From: Leptasterias polaris
Lineage: Eukaryota > Echinodermata > Asteroidea > Forcipulatida > Asteriidae
NCBI GenBank assembly: GCA_037783415.1
Contig: JAZGTN010000236.1
Span: forward strand, 930,001-994,000
Length of the DNA: 64,000 bases
Direction of reading: 5' to 3'
Position 1 is the stretch's first letter, and each line of letters starts with the position of its first letter. Shown here one piece after another: positions 59,763-64,000 of the stretch. The notes under the pieces were generated by a model, which had not been told where the DNA came from, ran no database searches, and was given only the letters and a program-made list of their open reading frames with translations. Both the position numbers and the translations under genes were made by a program.

Positions 59763-59877
59763 ATTTCATTCAAGATGCAGCCATTCACACACGTTGCAAT
59801 GATCCCCTTCAGTTCAGATTTAACAAGTAGGGGAAGGACAGGATAACAACTCTCCAGTTCAGGGGGTGACTATCCGG
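59763..59877. repeat. Degenerate direct repeat, copy 2
   Basis: Partner of 56395-56512. Lies just beyond the LINE's 5' side and about 100 bp before the DIRS-like element's end. Confidence 0.65.
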
Positions 59878-59980
59878 CCGGCGAGATTGTTTTTCCTACG
59901 AACTTTTTGACACCCGCGCATGCGCAATCAATGATTTATTCGAAGGCATGCCTAATGCGTGTAGCCTGTAAGTACATGTA

Positions 59981-60228
59981 ATCCTAAAATTAAACGAAAT
60001 GAATTGAAGTTTGATTGGGATTCTATCGAGTGATCGATAGAACCGAGGGATCACGTGAGATGGAGCGGCGTAACCGTGACTTCAGTATTCAACGGCGAGT
60101 ACATTATCACATTAATTTTATTGGGTGGGTGAAAACAATGTAAGTGGAGGGCACGAGATCCCTCGGTTCTATCGATCACTCGATAGAATCCCAATCAAAC
60201 TTCAATTCATTTCGTTTAATTTTAGGAT
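59981..60228. repeat. 72-bp perfect inverted repeat, 104-bp spacer (DIRS 3' end)
   Basis: Arms 59981-60052 and 60157-60228 are exact reverse complements. Each arm contains a smaller palindrome TTCTATCGA-GTGA-TCGATAGAA. A related phrase accacgtgagat recurs at 60259 beside the inner arm and atcacgtgagat at 60050 beside the outer arm. This fits an internal complementary region pairing with the terminal repeat, as used to circularise DIRS cDNA. Confidence 0.9.
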
Positions 60229-60381
60229 TCTACCTCGTTCTCGATATTCACCTCGAGACCACGTGAGATTTCAAAGCAGGTGATGATGTATGAGCCCAAA
60301 AGTTATAACATAAATGACGTTAATAATTATTCAGATGAAACGTCAATATAATAAGAACATCTTTTATTGCCAACATTTTTC

Positions 60382-61560
60382 TTAGATCGTACTCTGTCGT
60401 CTGAGAATACTTTGGACGAAATCATTACTTGATTCGGCAATCGGTTTATCGTAGAACCTGGCAAACGTGCTACTTGAGCTCCAACCTGCTGTCTTCAATA
60501 TGTCAGTTACACTAACCGAAGCTCTCTTTGCAGCAGACACTGCTGCTGATCTTGTACTGTGAGGCTTAAATAATGTAATGTCTATACCTGCATTTAACAT
60601 AACCTGCTTGATCCATTTACTTATGGTTTCTTTTGTTATCTTGTTATGAGGCTTAACATAAGAAATAAATAACTGAGTTTCCTCTCTTCTCAGAGGTTTG
60701 GTTCGTCTTAAATACTCTTCTAATGTTTTCACAACACATAGACTTGCATCTGGCAAGTAAGGTTTTAATACAACCGTACAAGTCGGCAATCCTGGACGAC
60801 TTTGTTTCAACTTATGAAAGAAAAACGTATACACTGAATCAGTTACTTTCATGTTTCTTAAGTCCATTAAATAAATAGTTTGACACCTCTGTGCTGAAAC
60901 TAACACAATAAGCCCAATTAGCTTAAAAGTTAGACTTTTTAAGTCTAATTCCTCAATGGGATAAAGCGTCTTACAATATTCCAGAACGATATCTACATCC
61001 CAAATCTCTGAATATTTGGTCATAGTAGGTCTTAACTGAAAAACACCTCGTAGAAATCTACAAATTAAAGGATGACTACCCAAGTTAACACCATGTTTTG
61101 TAATAACTGTGGCAGATAAAGCTGAGCGTGCTGTATTAATAGCACTATAACTTAACCCAGAGTTAAACAGTTCTGTTAAAAAATCTAAGACTTTAACTAT
61201 AGACGGGCAAATTGGATCAATTTGTCTTTTACTACAGAACTGAAGCCATCTCTTGAGGTACGAGGAGTACTGCTTGTGAGTCCCTGAACGCCATGATGCC
61301 ATGAGGATATCGGTTGCTTGTTCAGAAATATGTTGCATTTGGAAGGAATGCCGGATAATCGACATGCCATTAGTCGGATTTTGTTCCGTAGCGGGTGGAG
61401 TGTATGGCTGCTTGGTAGAACCAGCAGGTCTCGATGTCTTGGCAACATAAGTGGTGTGTCTACAAGCATGTGCATTATCTTTGGAAACCATGACTGTGTT
61501 GTCCAAATGGGAATTACTAAGACTCCCTCTGCTTCTTCCTGCTCGATTTTCTGCAGGCAT
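60382..61560 (-). CDS. DIRS-like tyrosine recombinase
   Basis: 392 codons from ATG 61558-61560. The N-terminal core-binding region includes SWRSGTHKQYSSYLKRWLQF. The catalytic domain keeps the first Arg in VSAQRCQT, HxxR in PHSTRSAA, Trp in TAGWSSSS and the nucleophile Tyr in FARFYDKP near the C terminus, so the R-H-R-W-Y set is intact. The enzyme would integrate circular double-stranded cDNA by strand exchange. The frame overlaps the RT/RNase H frame by about 360 bp in another phase, as usual for DIRS; the conserved part starts after the overlap. No internal stop. Confidence 0.92.
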   Translation of the reverse strand: MPAENRAGRSRGSLSNSHLDNTVMVSKDNAHACRHTTYVAKTSRPAGSTKQPYTPPATEQNPTNGMSIIRHSFQMQHISEQATDILMASWRSGTHKQYSSYLKRWLQFCSKRQIDPICPSIVKVLDFLTELFNSGLSYSAINTARSALSATVITKHGVNLGSHPLICRFLRGVFQLRPTMTKYSEIWDVDIVLEYCKTLYPIEELDLKSLTFKLIGLIVLVSAQRCQTIYLMDLRNMKVTDSVYTFFFHKLKQSRPGLPTCTVVLKPYLPDASLCVVKTLEEYLRRTKPLRREETQLFISYVKPHNKITKETISKWIKQVMLNAGIDITLFKPHSTRSAAVSAAKRASVSVTDILKTAGWSSSSTFARFYDKPIAESSNDFVQSILRRQSTI

Positions 61561-62069
61561 TTGGCAATCATGCTAAATGGAGGAAAAGCATAAAATTTAT
61601 AAGTTTTCCATGAAAACGAAAAGGCATCTACAAAAGTAGCACCTGGATCTGGCCTCCATGAGACATAGGGCTCTATTTGTTTATTTAATCGAGACGCAAA
61701 TAAGTCAATTGTCATTTTTTCGCCCCAAAGGGATTGTATGCGATGAAAAATATCATGCCTCAGCATCCACTCTGTCCTGTCATTAAACAGTCTAGACATT
61801 CTATCAGCAGCAACGTTTTTTGCTCCAGGGAGGAAAGAGGCAGAAAGCCAAATGTTTCGGTGTAAACACCAGCACCAAATTTTTCGAGCAATTTCGTTGC
61901 ATAATTTGGATTTTATACCTCCCATGGCATTGATATACGCTACAGCGGTGGTGTTATCAACTAGGATGCCAATGTGAACATGTTTTCGTTGTGAACAAAA
62001 TGTTTGCAAAGCCATGAATGCCGCTAACAATTCAAGATAATTAATATGGTGCAACGATTCAGCGGCTGT
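61197..62069 (-). pseudogene. DIRS-like RNase H and downstream domain, separated by an in-frame TGA
   Basis: In frame with the upstream gag-RT but after a TGA at 62070-62072. Begins TAAESLHHINYLELLAAFMA, the RNase H continuation, with ILVDNTTAVAYINAMGG and KNVAADRMSR. Then comes MTIDLFASRLN, WRPDPGATFVDAF and YAFPPF, the conserved post-RNase H segment of DIRS1-type elements often described as methyltransferase-like; I place it by resemblance only. Ends at 61197 inside the recombinase gene. One substitution (TGG to TGA) would explain the break. Confidence 0.8.
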
Positions 62070-64000
62070 TCATTTGCCTCCAGCAGACAATGTGCCATGA
62101 ACTGCACCCCACCCTTTATTGGATGCATCTGATTGCATATTGACATCTGGATCTCCATGTGAAATCCTTTTATAACTGGCTTCAATGTTATTGTACCACC
62201 AGTTTAGATCCTCTTTTGACTCTATTGTTAAAATCATTCTAGCAGTGTAATCTCCTCTGCTCTTTTCTAAGGCAGTTATTTTATCACGTTCGATGCTTCT
62301 ATAGAACAACTGACCATGTTCAACCCCTTGGAAGCACGCAACTAGAATACCGATGACAGATGCCACCTCTTGAATCGTGACTTTGTTTTGTAATATGGCT
62401 TTAACCTGAGAGCGGACCTTTTCAATCTTGCTCATTGTTGGCTTAACTGTCATATTGTTCGAATTAAGAATAAAGCCCAAAAATGTTAATTGCTGGGCTG
62501 GCTCAAATACGGACTTCACTTTGTGAATCCGAAAACCGAGATTAGTGAACAATTGAGTTGTGCGAGAAACATTGTCTGCACATTCTTCTTTTGTGTCTCC
62601 TTGTAAATAAGAGTCATCAATGTAACCCACAGATATCAAACCCTGCTTTCTCAAAGTAGAAAAAACAGGTTTTAGCAACTTTGTAAACAGTCGTGGGGCT
62701 GACGCTAAACCGTTTGGCAGACACGTAAATTGATATAAATTACTTCGCCAAGAAAATTTAAGAAATTTTCTATGTTCCAAAGCAATTGGAACAGAATAGT
62801 ATGCATCCTTAAGGTCAACAGATGCCATATAACAGCCACGTTTCATAAGCCTCACTACAGAGACTAAAGTATCCATTTTAAAATGGTGATATGCTACGGA
62901 TTTGTTGAATCTCTTTAAATTCAAAATCATTCTATAAGAACCATCCTTTTTTGGCCTGGTAAAAACTGTAGAAATAAACTCGCCCTTTTCATGAGCAGAA
63001 TATTCTATTACACCCTTTTTAAGGAGGACTTTTATTTCAGAGTCCAAAACAATCTTCTCCTTATCAGGGAAGTTAATTTCAGTGGGTGCAATGAATTGTT
63101 GAGGATAACTTTCTTCCTCAAATTCAATATGACAATTAGACACTATGTCTAGAATTTTTCGGTCTGAAGTAATTGTCCTCCACGACGAAATATAATATTT
63201 CAAACGAGCTGCAATATTGGTTTCTATTGGTCTTTGGTCCGATTCACACGGAGATAAACTTACCTCAAAAAAAGAGGGTTCTTCTACTTGCTTTTGCTCG
63301 TTTCTGACTTGCCGGATTGATAGTACGGGTGTCGATTGTGGCGTTGGTATACAAAAAACCCGTCCACTAGCTTTAGTACCTCGGTACTGAGTTCCATGAC
63401 CACCTCGTTGGTAGAATCGGTGACCTTGGCGGCCTCGATAACCGCCCCTTGGGCCTGCCAACTTGAGCCCCACTTTATTTACCTCCGACATATCTTTTAC
63501 TTGCTTTGGCAAATCGTCTCCAAACAGCTGAGCTGTAAATTGTACGGCTGTATCACATAAATGCCGGAAATTTGGGTTTATATCATGTTTTATCATCTCC
63601 CTTCTTCGCATGTTTAGCTGGTAATTGGCATTAGCCATTAGCCCAACTGAATCCGTTGCAGTACGCAACATGGATTTTACATCTAGTTTATCGAGCTCCT
63701 TATTTTTGTTAGCTGTTATTAACTGATTTGAAAATTGAAGCACAGCAACAATTGACTTAACAAGGGACGTTTGAATTTTTTGAAATTTTACGTCCTGTGA
63801 CCTAGTGTTATCTCTTATGTTGTCCCAGATTAATTTATTAACTTTTGTGGGCACAACTTTCTCACAATTTTTTGGTCTGCTGTAGGACTTGAAAATATCC
63901 TTCAGTTTTTGATCTGACAATTTGTCACGAAAAACAGAGTTAGCAATGGAAGCTAATTGGGGATGAATGTCATCAGAAGTCTGTTCTTCCAACTGAACAT
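62070..64000 (-). CDS. DIRS-like gag-reverse transcriptase (5' end outside window)
   Basis: Open to the window edge; the codons upstream of 63992 continue the frame. The N-terminal part is helical and gag-like, with an RGG-rich patch GPRGGYRGRQGHRFYQRGG at about 63380-63460, probably RNA-binding. RT: FTRPKKDGSYRMILNLKRFN, MASVDLKDAYYSVP (motif A), LPNGLASAPRLFTKL (motif B), VGYIDDSYL (motif C YIDD, about 62612-62625), LTFLGFILNS. It ends with the start of RNase H (QSDASNKGWGAVHG) and the TGA at 62070-62072. All RT catalytic Asp are present. Confidence 0.9.
   Translation of the reverse strand, partial: VQLEEQTSDDIHPQLASIANSVFRDKLSDQKLKDIFKSYSRPKNCEKVVPTKVNKLIWDNIRDNTRSQDVKFQKIQTSLVKSIVAVLQFSNQLITANKNKELDKLDVKSMLRTATDSVGLMANANYQLNMRRREMIKHDINPNFRHLCDTAVQFTAQLFGDDLPKQVKDMSEVNKVGLKLAGPRGGYRGRQGHRFYQRGGHGTQYRGTKASGRVFCIPTPQSTPVLSIRQVRNEQKQVEEPSFFEVSLSPCESDQRPIETNIAARLKYYISSWRTITSDRKILDIVSNCHIEFEEESYPQQFIAPTEINFPDKEKIVLDSEIKVLLKKGVIEYSAHEKGEFISTVFTRPKKDGSYRMILNLKRFNKSVAYHHFKMDTLVSVVRLMKRGCYMASVDLKDAYYSVPIALEHRKFLKFSWRSNLYQFTCLPNGLASAPRLFTKLLKPVFSTLRKQGLISVGYIDDSYLQGDTKEECADNVSRTTQLFTNLGFRIHKVKSVFEPAQQLTFLGFILNSNNMTVKPTMSKIEKVRSQVKAILQNKVTIQEVASVIGILVACFQGVEHGQLFYRSIERDKITALEKSRGDYTARMILTIESKEDLNWWYNNIEASYKRISHGDPDVNMQSDASNKGWGAVHGTLSAGGK

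Larger units (their letters stand above)
59981..64000 (-). mobile_element. DIRS-like tyrosine-recombinase retrotransposon (runs off the window)
   Basis: Gag-like/RT/RNase H frame, an overlapping tyrosine recombinase frame and complex inverted repeats at the 3' end: the hallmarks of DIRS elements, which lack LTRs and a DDE integrase. The 3' terminus is placed at about 59981, the outer limit of a perfect 72-bp inverted repeat. The 5' terminal repeat must lie beyond 64000. No target duplication is expected for this class. Confidence 0.88.

Overview
The window looks like metazoan nuclear DNA, most likely a marine deuterostome invertebrate and possibly an echinoderm. Genes have many introns with GT-AG junctions, low-copy host genes sit among dense SINEs, LINEs and MITEs, and there is a DIRS-type retrotransposon. 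The taxon is an inference from repeat style and protein similarity, not a database result. Two host genes face each other tail to tail. On the + strand (236-11214) is a 12-exon gene for a PTPDC1-like protein tyrosine phosphatase; its exons join in phase to exactly 767 codons including the stop. On the - strand (53371 down to 25593) is a 21-exon gene for acylaminoacyl-peptide hydrolase (APEH); 697 codons can be followed, but the last exon, with the catalytic His, was not found.

Region by region: 0-11.2 kb is PTPDC1 with intronic MITEs and SINEs. 11.2-19.2 kb is intergenic, with a SINE split by a truncated CR1/L2-like LINE, a 51-bp tandem repeat and a tRNA-derived SINE. 19.28-24.26 kb is a nearly pure 32-bp satellite of about 156 units. 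24.6-53.4 kb is APEH, whose introns carry several MITE families, two copies of a 175-bp MITE with CRE and YY1-like motifs, a candidate solo LTR, minisatellites, and an almost complete APE-type LINE with a 1094-codon open frame (38.3-42.25 kb). 53.7-64 kb is a transposon nest: a decayed CR1/L2-like LINE, half a piggyBac transposase joined to a 3'-truncated LINE that carries a 2A-like DVSLNPGP motif before its endonuclease, and a DIRS-like tyrosine-recombinase retrotransposon that runs off the right edge.

The two host genes have no evident shared pathway: one is a cilium/centrosome-linked phosphatase, the other a cytosolic peptidase. Most of the novelty lies in the mobile elements: the DIRS terminal architecture, the 2A-like motif, datable nested insertions, promoter-motif-bearing MITEs and the satellite.
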